A stretch of DNA of 10,900 nucleotides from Gloeopeniophorella convolvens (GCA_022496205.1 WTXD01000376.1:1-10900), one strand, 5' to 3'. Counted from the stretch's first letter, positions 1 through 8,143 are shown. The notes: generated from the sequence alone by a model not told the origin. Numbers and translations are program-made.

Positions 1-419
1 TTTTGCGCGCATCATGGGGCAGGTGGTGCTGGGTGGCGCAGCTTGACACTGACTGTACAGTAATGTTATGGGGCACCCGCTGGAGGTTCAAGGTGGTCAC
101 TGCAGCCTGACTGTGGCAGCAGGCAACTTACTTACAGTATGATGGATGGAATCCGGAAACGCTCTCCCAACGCTCTCCCATTCCCACTCCATGCTCCCAC
201 ACCCCTGTTGACCTGGCAGCCCACTACTTACCACAAGCAAGCACAAGCCTAAGCATTGCAAGCAACGGCACCTGTCAAGACTCACTCGCGGAGTGCGCGC
301 AGAGAGGGTAGCAGGTATTTGGAGAGCGTCAAGGGGGTAGAACAGAAGATGAGCTGCGATAGCAGGAGTGGAGGGGGAACACACTAACAGTGCTATTGCA
401 GTGCTAGGTACAGATGAGA

Positions 420-840
420 GTGCCACAGATGGACAATCTGAGGACCACTGGGCGATACATGGGGGTCTTATATACTATTGGAGACCCCCCAGACGAATCT
501 GGTCTAATTGCTGATGGGGATTCCAGAGGGGATTCCCCATAACCTCTCCTCTCTGATACGCTTCTCAGATTCCATCGCAAGGTGGGGCTTGAGGCCCCAT
601 GGAGTTCTTGATGATCAGAGTCCCAAAGAGGACGCATGAAGTGTTTCACCTTGATCAAGGTTCTGGTTACTTTGGGACAAGTAATATAGCCATTCTGAGA
701 GATCCCTAGTCCGGGATCTTGGGGGTGTTCCAGGGTTAATTGGCCATTAGGGAGTAGGGCGAGGAATGGGGGTGAAGGGTCACGTGATGCATTTCGACTT
801 GTAGTTGCAATGTGAGTGGTATGCATCGCATTGTGGGCGA
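420..840 (-). repeat. Palindrome-rich segment, possible old LTR or promoter
   Basis: This stretch carries several inverted repeats. GGGGGTCT (461-468) pairs with AGACCCCC (482-489). ACCTTGATCAAGGT (648-661) is a perfect 14-nt palindrome. TCCCAAAG (621-628) pairs with CTTTGGGA (670-677). There is also an imperfect pair of GGGATTCC motifs near 517-540 and a TCACGTGA near 780. Together with a minus-strand TATA box this resembles the U3 of an LTR or a short non-autonomous element. I could not find clean TG...CA ends or a target duplication, so the class is unproven. Confidence 0.3.
467..481 (-). promoter_or_regulatory. Putative minus-strand TATA box with adjacent CCAAT
   Basis: Read on the minus strand, CCAATAGTATATAAG lies in and beside the loop of an 8-bp inverted repeat (461-468 with 482-489). 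The following 150 nt on the minus strand are pyrimidine-rich, as fungal 5' leaders often are. The match is to generic core-promoter motifs only, and no downstream gene is confirmed. Confidence 0.35.
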
Positions 841-1219
841 CGCGTAAGGTGTTTACTAGTAGGGCTGGGTTTGCTCTAGTGTTCTGAGCAGTTCAACCTC
901 CTTGAAGCCTTAGTGTTCGTGACAGCACCTCCTGCAGCAGGCGGCCCCCCTTGAGTGTGCATGTGGCACATCAGTTCGATTGCACATATGCTGGAGCCTG
1001 GTGGCAGGTGCAGGAGGCATCACGTGTAGTTCATATGAACCTGGGCGCGCGGCAGCCGGCTCAGCCACGGTGTTGCTTTGACTCTTGAACAGCCTTGAAC
1101 TCACCCTCGCCAGCCATTCGGTAGGTTGTGTTGTTGGCGTTAAGCATACAGTGCTCATTGGTCAACCTATCTTAAAGCCATGTGATGCCCTTCGCATCTG
1201 CCCTTTGAGCCGAGGTGGC

Positions 1220-2916
1220 ATGACAGTATCTTCTTTTGGAGGCTCGAGGTAAGCACACACCTCTCACATGCCTTGTTGGAAGGGGCTGAGCCTGCTTCTC
1301 CACCTTTACAGGGTTCCATCGCACCTCAGCGGTGCGCAAAATTCCTTGGCCTGCTCCCTGGCGATGAGATCCCCTATCCGCTCACCTGTCACACGAGCCG
1401 AAGCACGTGTCGCTCTCCACAAGGAGGCAGAGGGCCTCAAGATTCGCTTGCGTTTGGTCTATACCCAGTTCAATGCACTCCTCCCTATCTCCCTCCTCCC
1501 TCCTGAGCTTCTCTCCCAGGCCTTTTGCCACCTTCGAGACGACGTGGATGGCATGGCGCACGAGCAGCATCTTGGCTGGGCTGCCGTCATGCACGTATGC
1601 CAGCAATGGCGACAGGTCGCGTTGGAAGACGCATTGCTGTGGGGCAAGATCAGTGGTACCTGGCTCAAGCAGCAATGGCTCCCTGAGGTGCTTGTTCGGT
1701 CGAAATAAGCACCAATCGATATAACCCACCATGCACAACCATCCCAAGCAGCTCTCTCTATGCTATCCCAGCACCTCTCCCGCATCCGCACGTTATCCCT
1801 AGAATATAGCATGCAGAACAACCCAGAACTGCAAGGGATCCTTCGCTCCGAAGCTCCGAGGTTAGAAGAACTTGATCTGAAACGCACGCTTATTCCTCCC
1901 ATGTCACTTGCGGAAGAGAGGGGCCCACCTGACAGGTTTGTGCTGTTCGATGGCCAGGTGCCGAAGTTGCGAAAGATTCACCTCCATATCTTTCGCATCC
2001 CATGGATCTGTTTTCCAAAACTCACTCTGACTCACCTTAAAGTGTCCCTAAGACAAGACCAGGTCTCCTCTAGTGTTCTGGGTAGCTCGGATCAACTTAT
2101 CAAGTTACTGTCTGAGAGTGCCCTGTTTTTGGAGGTGCTTGTCCTGGAAAATTGTCTGAACTTTGAAATGCCGCCTCCACACCTCCCTTGGACTGCCTCC
2201 ATTGAACTTCTGCATCTCCATTCCCTATGCCTTCTCGGGCTAAGCTCATACATTTTGTATCTATTCAAACTCTTGGAGTTACCCTCCCTTGTCAAGCTAT
2301 ACCTGCATTTGAGGTCTGAAGACCCGACTGAAGTCACAGAGTGGCCCCTTATCGTCCCTACTATTCTATCACATTTCGAAAGGGCCAACTTGACATTCCC
2401 GAGACTCCATCTCAATATTGGCATATTTCCTTCCCCAGCGACGATATATGCATCCTGTGCTGTACCCGCCTCGGGTTAAGACTACTCCTCTACGGCTAAC
2501 GGGGTCTCTCTGGAGCTACAATTCGACAACCAGGTCCTAGGAAGAAACTGGACATACAGCATCATGCGGAAGGCATGCACAGCACAATCCATGGCAGAGC
2601 TCAACTTCATCAAAATCCATGCTCACAGCTCTAGTTTCAATCCCAATCAGTGGGCATGCCTCCTTCGCCCATGTGTTAAAGTTACAGCGCTGGAAGTCTA
2701 TGGACGGCACACTGACTTGCTCCTCCGGGCGATGATGTTCTACAAGTCCCCTCGCTCAAATGCGACAGGCGCCACAGAGATACAGGCTGGTCAGCACACA
2801 CAATCACAAGAAGGCCATGACACTGCCCGTGCACAGCTATTCCTCTTTCCCCAGCTGGCATCCCTCTCCCTGAACAACGTCGATTTCACCGAAACTGTCG
2901 AGGATACAGATTCCCT
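1220..2916 (+). pseudogene. Broken F-box / leucine-rich-repeat-like protein
   Basis: F-box proteins normally recruit substrates to SCF ubiquitin ligases. A start at 1220 is chosen because a 63-nt intron (1249-1311, GTAAGC...TTTACAG) joins it in frame to the long downstream frame; ATG 1364 is an alternative. Residues about 72-120 match the agaric F-box: LLPPELLSQAFCHL, then LGWAAVMHVCQQWRQVAL and a W near LLWGKI. The rest is leucine-rich, as in F-box proteins with degenerate LRRs. The same frame continues through two TAA codons, at 1706-1708 (after ...VLVRSK, before APIDI) and 2477-2479 (after ...VPASG). Protein-like sequence resumes at once after each, so these are nonsense mutations rather than frameshifts. 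The frame is still open where the LTR begins at 2917 and ends at 2948-2950 with LTR-encoded residues. About 544 codons remain, so the C-terminal end is probably missing. Most likely a pseudogene; stop readthrough is a remote alternative. Confidence 0.8.
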
Positions 2917-2946
2917 TGTTGAAGCGCAGCAGAAACAGGGTGCCAA

Positions 2947-2990
2947 CTAGGCAAGCAAGAGCAAAGCTCAGTCAGTGAAGTCAACAGACT
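2947..2990 (-). repeat. Continuous copy of the LTR internal repeat (solo LTR)
   Basis: This 44-nt unit consists of module A (2947-2966, ctaggcaagcaagagcaaag) and module B (2967-2990, beginning ctcagtcagtgaagtcaaca). The same modules recur with no mismatch at 3011-3030 and 3084-3107, where they are separated by 53 nt. In element sense the order is B then A, and this copy lies nearer the 3' end of the LTR. Confidence 0.9.
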
Positions 2991-3010
2991 AAATGTCATT
3001 GGCGCAATAC

Positions 3011-3107
3011 CTAGGCAAGCAAGAGCAAAGCTAAAGTAACTAGGTAAGCGCAAGTCCGGAAGTTCCGGAAGTAAAGTACTTGCCTCAGTCAGTGAAGTCA
3101 ACAGACT
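3011..3107 (-). repeat. Split copy of the LTR internal repeat, with intron-like insert 3031-3083
   Basis: Modules A (3011-3030) and B (3084-3107) are identical to those of the continuous copy but are separated by 53 nt. In element sense the insert starts GCAAGTACTT, contains CTTAC about 15 nt from its end and finishes TTTAG. It is preceded by GACTGAG, so the donor reads GAG|GCAAGT, the usual form of a GC-AG intron donor. A 2-nt ambiguity at the junction allows three placements of the gap, and one of them fits the splice rule. The insert also holds a 15-nt near-palindrome, TCCGGAAGTTCCGGA (3055-3069). Confidence 0.7.
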
Positions 3108-3130
3108 GAGGCTACAAGGGCGAAAACAGC

Positions 3131-3142
3131 GTCCTTTATATA
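3131..3142 (-). promoter_or_regulatory. LTR TATA box (solo LTR)
   Basis: On the minus strand the sequence reads TATATAAAGGAC. The B module of the split repeat begins 35 nt downstream, exactly as in the copia LTR, which places the likely transcript start at about 3107-3115. Confidence 0.65.
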
Positions 3143-3211
3143 CACAAAAGGAGTGTGGTTTGCATGTGATAAACAACAGCAACATGTGATAACCAGAGAC
3201 CCATGTGAAAG

Positions 3212-3273
3212 CGGAACTAAAGTGGGTCGACCGGAACTGCAGGTGGGTCAACCCGGAACTGCATGTGGGTTAT
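3212..3273. repeat. Three imperfect tandem units with CGGAACT and GTGGGT
   Basis: Units of 20-22 nt (3212-3231, 3232-3253, 3254-3273) each start CGGAACT and carry GTGGGT. The copia LTR has the related pair GAGTGGGTACC / AGGTGGGTCAT near 8347-8380. They lie upstream of the TATA box in element sense (U3), where enhancer-like repeats are common. The regulatory role is an inference. Confidence 0.55.
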
Positions 3274-3359
3274 GGAAGAGCCCGGAAGAATCTAGAACAG
3301 GAACAAAAGTAGGTACAGCCTTAGGGGCTAGAACATAATGATGTCATATACATTGTAGA

Positions 3360-4976
3360 TCAGATAGCTCGCAGATCACCGAGTCCCTTATCTAATCTAA
3401 TCAGAGACGTCCTTCCTGTCCTGAGTCCTGTCCGTCTCAACACAGACTTCTGTAACGCAGTGATCAACAGGATCGCGCTGGGGTACATGGCCTGTCCGAG
3501 TTGTGAGCATATTGGGCACAGCTTGGCATTCACATGGTTTGTTGTTGGTACACTCACTGTAATATAGGTAACTGCCACTGTTAACATGTCTTCTGAACGA
3601 TGCATGTTTTGATTTATCCCGAGCAGTGAAGATGCGATTGTGGCTATGTAAAAGGCCTATGCCAATGTGACTTGAGGGACCAAGGTTCTATGAGCGGGGC
3701 ATGCACTTACCCATAGCAAGCTATACACCCCATCAGACTCGAGAAGGAGAGCAAGTGTGCGCCCGACTAGACTACCGTGGAACCCCTCGCTATGGAAATC
3801 CTTGACCAGTCGCCTGCGGGACCTACGAGTGTAATGAGGATCATCTAGCTTAGATATTATAGCAACTAGATAAGGACGTCGCACCATGCCTTGCATGTGA
3901 TCAGTACGAATGCCCAAAGGTTTGAAGCAAGTGAGAAAACGCAGAGTATGAGGGTTGTTGAAACGGAGGCAATGGATCTGCTTGTTAACCCTAAATTGAT
4001 CGATGACCCCACAATTGACAGTTGAGCATTATTTGGAGTGATCCCTCCCTCGGTTATCAGGCTCCAGATGCCGGTAGCTAGTACCAGATGGATGGACATT
4101 GCTTGTGTCAAGAGGGGTACGCCAGGTAGAAACAAGCATTGCCCTCACCTACAGTACCCAGAGACAAGACGGTCAACATGGCGAGAACCCTTCGAGATTT
4201 GTCCCATATCAGCCAAGCACGCCACATTACGATGATGTCGCTGAGGAGAACCTAAGCATATCACATGCCTCATCTAAGTCAGCTTATCTTCAATATGATT
4301 GGCTTTGGGGTGTACGTTGACTAGTGCGGCGCTACCTTCCACTGACACCGTCCAGCCAACGGCGACCGGCGATGCCAGAATCTTAATCAACTTTTGACGC
4401 GTGACAGTACCTATCAAGACCTCGCCCATTGTGAGTGATCCGAAACGGTATCCACCATGTTGCATGGCCACAAAGTGGGCGAGTGAGTTGAGATACATAA
4501 TGACAACCACGATGAGCATGCAAAGAACAACCCTGTCTCGAAGGCTTTTCTGACTGGTTTGCATAAGGGAAAGTCCCCTGTGCGCCGGCTTTGACCTACT
4601 TACCTAAGGAGGAAAACTGAGATGACGGTCAGGGAGGTGACTATGCCTGTGCGTGCATGTGTGTATCAGAGTATGGAGAAGCTCGGTTGATATAGCTGAG
4701 GCTCACCCAGAAATACGGCCGAAGCAATGGTCTGGTTTTCGAATGAACCAAAATACTCGGTATCTCCCAAGATAAGATTAACCGGGATGATCAGCGGATT
4801 CACCAAGGGATCCAAGAAGCATAGTTCTGTCTCTATAATCTTAAGCTTTGAGGGAGGGAGAGGGGAGGGGGGTAGTGGCTGTATCCTCAACGTACCAAAT
4901 ACCGCCCCTGATATATGCAGATGGCACCCTGAACTGGCACTATATGTGGTGGCACATCACAATTTCTTGTGGCCAT
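3360..4976 (-). CDS. Seven-helix membrane protein, nine exons, LTR-derived C-terminus
   Basis: Proposed exons are 4976-4896, 4845-4707, 4646-4604, 4553-4316, 4251-4149, 4077-3885, 3822-3711, 3656-3558 and 3491-3360. All eight introns are GT-AG, 50-71 nt long, and keep one frame, giving 379 residues. Seven hydrophobic segments fall near residues 66-87, 96-117, 150-183, 187-210, 238-264, 298-315 and 325-349. Motifs SDIIVMWRAWLIW, FSLASNLWAFVLITCKAW, LLLESDGVYSLLW and MYPSAILLITALQKS resemble, from memory, a large uncharacterised Agaricomycete seven-helix family of GPCR-like topology; substrate and partners are unknown. The first exon is the weakest part: it was chosen because the next exon has no in-frame ATG. 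The native C-terminal tail after ALQKS is missing. The frame enters the LTR at 3442, reads about 26 LTR-encoded residues and stops at 3360-3362. It converges on the F-box pseudogene. All helices are present, so it may still be functional. Confidence 0.75.
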
Positions 4977-5786
4977 CAAGTTCTCATGGTCAACCATGCT
5001 TTTGTTCCATACTAGTACCAGGATCATGTATGATTGGATGGATATTCCTTGCATGATGACCGAATTGGTATGTTCGAGTCTTTACAATTGAAGCATAGTA
5101 AGTCGAGAACAAAGGGAGTGTGGAAAACAGAATACGTGCTATGCATATCCAAGTACATCGAGGATTGGGGCAGCTGGAGGGCGAGAATGTTCTAGTGCGT
5201 GCTTGAGAGATATATGTTCAGAGCACAGCTATCTAGTGTTGGGGAATGGGAGGTGATCTCAAATTTCTGACATGGAGCAACAGAAACCTATATATGCCAG
5301 GCTGATATGATACCATGTAACTGGCTGATGACGCACCAGAATTTCTGTTGCCAGCCTGACACACAGCGCACCACCACTCACTGAATCGTTCGCTTTTCTC
5401 CAACCTTCATATATCCTAATTTTTGATGGACAGCGCAACGCAACTTCTATTTAAGCTCTTTGGGACCGGCTGTAACACTATCTCTACGAAAACCTCCCTG
5501 TCTTATGGGTCTCAATAAGAGGTTATTTGTGTCTTTTCCATATTAAAAAGTGATTATTTGCAGATAGTGATTATGGGCTCCTTATCTGTCTTATGTGGAA
5601 CACTATCCATAAGATTAGAATCTTATTAGCATCTTAGCAAGAATTAAAGAAGATCTTAGAAAAGGTAAGGTACATAGCATAAGATGTAAACAAGACAGTA
5701 AAAAGATGATCACACTATGATATAGGAACAGAAAAATAGAATCTAATATTCCATCACTATAGTACTAACATTCTACACTAAGGTGA
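4977..5786. other. Intergenic region, AT-rich in its right half
   Basis: No gene was recognised. The left part should include the promoter of the minus-strand membrane protein, but no clear TATA box was found. From about 5480 to 5785 the sequence becomes clearly AT-rich with runs of TTATC/ATAAG. It includes an inverted repeat ATAAGATT / AATCTTAT with a 2-nt spacer (5609-5626). The AT-rich section ends at the telomeric runs. Confidence 0.5.
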
Positions 5787-5836
5787 CTAACCCTAACCCT
5801 AACCTACCACCATACCCAAGACCTAACCCTAACCCT
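5787..5836 (+). repeat. Interstitial telomeric repeats (CCCTAA)n
   Basis: Two short arrays are visible: CTAACCCTAACCCTAACCT at 5787-5805 and CCTAACCCTAACCCT at 5822-5836. They are separated by 16 nt with related bases (ACCACCATACCCAAGA). TTAGGG is the telomere repeat in most basidiomycetes. The CCCTAA orientation on the plus strand is that of a left chromosome end, with chromosome interior to the right. Confidence 0.85.
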
Positions 5837-5990
5837 CAACCACAACTCTCCAGCCGGGGATCACAGTCTACTGTTCAACAGTGTCAAGGGTCATGCATGA
5901 AAGAGTGAGAAAAAAAACACACCTTGTGTCAATTAGAAGCGAGGAAGTAAGGGACAGGCAGGGCAACACTCAGCCAAAAGCTGTATAGCA

Positions 5991-6028
5991 AAGTTAGCAA
6001 AATCATATAGGACATGCCAGGTGCTCAC
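5991..6028 (-). other. Possible short minus-strand intron
   Basis: Read on the minus strand, this 38-nt stretch starts GTGAGC, contains GCTAAC and ends TACAG, a good fungal donor, branch and acceptor set. It is shorter than the other introns here. The flanking frame would read ...VHDVSKVNIGWK joined to LLAECCPACPLLPRF and stop. No gene could be assembled around it, and the plus strand of the same area has competing signals. Confidence 0.3.
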
Positions 6029-6517
6029 CTTCCATCCTATATTGACCTTGCTGACATCATGGACTTGCAGGTACGGTGGGAGGGAAAAAGAAAGAAGAGA
6101 GGAGACAGGTGAGGATGGAGGGAGGAGAAGAGAAGAGAGTGAAGCGACGTGGTAGCGCACATCTCAAACGTATGATGCTGGGCTCGGCTGAATAGTTCAC
6201 ACGCACATCACGCATCACGTGTTCTTGCCTTGCAGGCCAACGGTTTGACTTGTCGTTTTTCGAAAACGGCAGCTAAGTTGTCATACCAAGGTGCGCCTGT
6301 TATGTGCACTGTCCGCTCACACGTACTGACCACCGCCCACTCGCTCTCCCCGCCATGCCCCGCCTTTAAACTTGATAGCGCGCCAACGGTGATCCCGTGC
6401 TCACCCCTCCCACTACAAACGCCTTCACCGGCGGCACCATCTTGCTCCTCTCTGTGGCAAAGACCACACCACAGTGCAGCCCTCACTCCCCGCCCCCTTC
6501 CAGGCCCTCCCCGGTGA
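6010..6517 (+). other. Candidate two-exon coding fragment, unidentified
   Basis: On the plus strand an ATG at 6013 gives MPGAHLPSYIDLADIMDLQ up to a donor GTACGG at 6071. A pyrimidine-poor 165-nt stretch follows, ending CCTTGCAG at 6235. The frame then continues ANGLTCRFSKTAAKLSYQGAP... with no stop until about 6517. The join is in frame, but I recognise no domain and the proline-rich end looks non-coding. The stretch 6074-6144 is almost pure purine on this strand. It may be a gene relic or chance. Confidence 0.25.
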
Positions 6518-7850
6518 TGTCGGCAATTGCGCCTGACGGCTCGCCCCCGGCCTCATCCCCTACACCCACATTGCCACCCTCGCCCGGCTCGCTTTCCACA
6601 TCGCCTGCAAACGGCGCTACACCCGTCAGCGCCCGCGCAGGTACTCTGCTCGCTGTGGCTGGTGCCCTGCCGTGATCGGCCAGTGCAAAGTCGGTGCAGA
6701 AGATCAATGCGCGGAAGTGTCAGCGTTGGCACAACTGGCACACACTGGTATGGTATCCACCGCCCCCTCGCTCCCACTCCTTCTGACCAGGCTGTCCATG
6801 GCCCCGACGCACCCCGCACAGCGCATATCACGCAGATACACCGGCCTACTTAGGCGCCCGAGCACGCGCAAGACCTCTTCACACGCATCGCCAAGCAGGA
6901 CACCATGTGCGCACAAGGTCACTGGCCTCCGTCACTTCATCAAGCTCATCAAGGCTCGAGCACCGACCTGCGCTCTTCATGCGCGCCAGCATCCTCGACA
7001 TCAGCCAGGGCAGCGCTACCATCCCTGCTTGCTGCCAAGGGCGGCGGCTTGGCGCGCATTGTGGCAACACACCAGCCTGATGGCTCGAACGGCATGGGCG
7101 TGGAGGTGTGCGTTGCGGAGGATGCCTGGGGGCAGGATGGAGCAGCAGACGCCAGTGTGGCTGAGGGAGCTGGTGCTAGCATACATGCAGGTACACTGCC
7201 TCCTGCACTCTTGCTCCCGCTGCTGTTGATCTGCCTCCCCCTCATATCCTCGCCATCTTCCTCCCCATTGGCATTCCTTGCCGCCTTCCTCCCTCTCCGC
7301 CACCTCCACCCAACCAGGTGGCCTGCATCATGCTGCATGCCATGAGCCGCAGCACCCACAGACATGGCTTGCCGCATGCGGCTGACAGTCGCGCCTCCGC
7401 CTCGGGTACTGTGCAGACATACAACCTCGCATGCGGCGTGGACCGCCCGTAGTTCACCCTGCCCGCGCCATACGACGTCTCGGCACCCCTCCTAGGTGGT
7501 ACTTCCGTCCCCGACGCACACACCGGTACGCCATGCTGCGCGGACAAGGCGCACGTTGCCGTTGCACTCGAGTCCGGCCATGCTCCCGTGCCCCTGCAAA
7601 CAAGGACGCCACGCAGAGCCTGCTGCTCGTCGCCGGTACGCGTGGTGCACAGTATGCGGTGGACTTTGGCGAGGAGTGCATGCCGCGTGCCGAGTAGGGC
7701 ACCAGGGACGGCGGACATTCCCCCATCGTGCTGCGCAGGGTCGTGCATAGATGGCCGTCATGGGCACATCTCTCCTTCTCTCTTCTGTGCCGCGTGCCGC
7801 ACCTGTGCACACCACTTCCTTCTGCTCCTAGTCCGCGAGCTCTACCCTTT
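6200..7850. other. GC-rich island, no identifiable gene
   Basis: Base composition changes sharply to GC-rich and CpG-rich compared with both sides. Many overlapping open frames exist on both strands, as expected from GC-rich DNA, and none is a known protein. Short plus-strand pieces look protein-like in different frames: DLFTRIAKQDTMCAQGH near 6870-6922, SGTVQTYNLACGVDRP near 7403-7450 followed directly by TAG and FTLPAPYDVSAPLLGG, and DATQSLLLVAGTRGAQYAVD near 7606-7665. A CT-rich stretch 7191-7317 is bounded by CAG|GTACAC and ACCAG|GTGG, like an intron. The simplest reading is a decayed multi-exon plus-strand gene or a degenerate foreign or repeat segment. Confidence 0.4.
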
Positions 7851-8049
7851 TTACTTGCATCACTGTTTTACCTATGTTTGTTATGATATAATGACATGGT
7901 TAGGCATGCTTGGGCAAAGTGTGATACAAGACAATGATAAGGGAGGTGGAAGCAGGGCCAAAGACCCAGGTAAGCTCAAGGCTGTAAGGTGGCTTCAAGC
8001 AGGCCCTAATTGAACTCTGAGATTGTGAAATCTTTGCTAAGGAAGACTA
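7850..8049. other. Spacer left of the copia LTR
   Basis: Composition returns to AT-richer sequence. No gene was recognised. The final bases before the LTR, GACTA (8045-8049), would be the left target-site duplication; its partner lies beyond the right edge. Confidence 0.5.
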
Positions 8050-8080
8050 TGTTGAAGCGCAGCAAAGGGTGGAGTGACAA

Positions 8081-8125
8081 CTGAAGGACACAGAGTGACG
8101 CTCAGTCAGAGAAGGTCAAAAGACT
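8081..8125 (-). repeat. Continuous copy of the LTR internal repeat (copia LTR)
   Basis: Module A is 8081-8100 (ctgaaggacacagagtgacg) and module B is 8101-8125 (beginning ctcagtcagagaaggtcaaa). Both recur exactly at 8144-8163 and 8218-8242, where 54 nt separate them. Module A is the same length as in the solo LTR but only about half its bases match. Confidence 0.9.
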
Positions 8126-8143
8126 AATACATTAGTGCAATAC

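Larger units (their letters stand above)
1..1219. other. Region without a supported gene
   Basis: No reading frame here has recognisable protein similarity, and the open frames present on the minus strand look like chance. On the minus strand there are GTAAGT-type donor sequences (near 135 and 231) and a possible acceptor near 53, so the 5' part of a minus-strand gene running off the left edge is conceivable, but I could not join convincing exons. The section 420-840 is palindrome-rich and is listed separately. The last part, about 850-1219, would hold the promoter of the F-box gene; I saw no clear TATA box there. Confidence 0.5.
2917..3442 (-). repeat. Solo LTR of a Ty1/copia element
   Basis: The 526-nt block is bounded by TGTTGA and TCAACA. 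It matches the copia LTR at 8050-8535 at both ends (GTTGAAGCGCAGCA at the left, CTGTCCGTCTCAACA at the right) and at many internal blocks: the ctcagtc/gactgagg hairpin, the TATA box, GCATGTGATAAAC and TATCTAATCTAATCAGAG. Orientation follows from the copia element, so sense is on the minus strand. There is no polypurine tract on the right and no primer-binding-like sequence on the left, so this is not the end of an adjacent full element. Flanking 5-mers (TCCCT at the left, CAGAC at the right) differ, so no target duplication is seen. Truncated genes lie on both sides. Confidence 0.88.

Noticed and set aside
910..1158. Minus-strand open frame of 82 codons
   Set aside because: No recognisable domain and cysteine/arginine-rich composition typical of chance frames; no supporting splice structure.
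1273..1506. Alternative plus-strand frame starting at 1273
   Set aside because: It overlaps the F-box frame in another phase and has no motif; the F-box frame is supported by the domain and the intron join.
2988..3010. GTATTG...TTTAG stretch between the repeat copies as a second intron
   Set aside because: It starts GT and ends AG in element sense in both LTRs, but at 20-22 nt it is too short to be spliced as an intron.
2947..3107. CRISPR-like repeats
   Set aside because: Only two copies with unequal spacers, inside a eukaryotic LTR.
2917..3442. Solo LTR as the 5' or 3' end of a full element within the window
   Set aside because: No polypurine tract on its right and no primer-binding-like sequence on its left; genic sequence abuts both sides.
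5933..6160. Possible KDZ-type transposase fragment suggested by AECCPACPLL
   Set aside because: Only a few residues resemble the cysteine cluster and none of the downstream KDZ motifs were found in any frame.
6672..7229. Plus-strand open frame of 185 codons in the GC-rich island
   Set aside because: Long frames are expected in GC-rich DNA, other frames on both strands are similarly long here, and the translation shows no known motif.
7242..7748. Minus-strand open frame of 168 codons
   Set aside because: Low-complexity and glycine/arginine-rich with no family signal; better plus-strand protein-like pieces overlap it.
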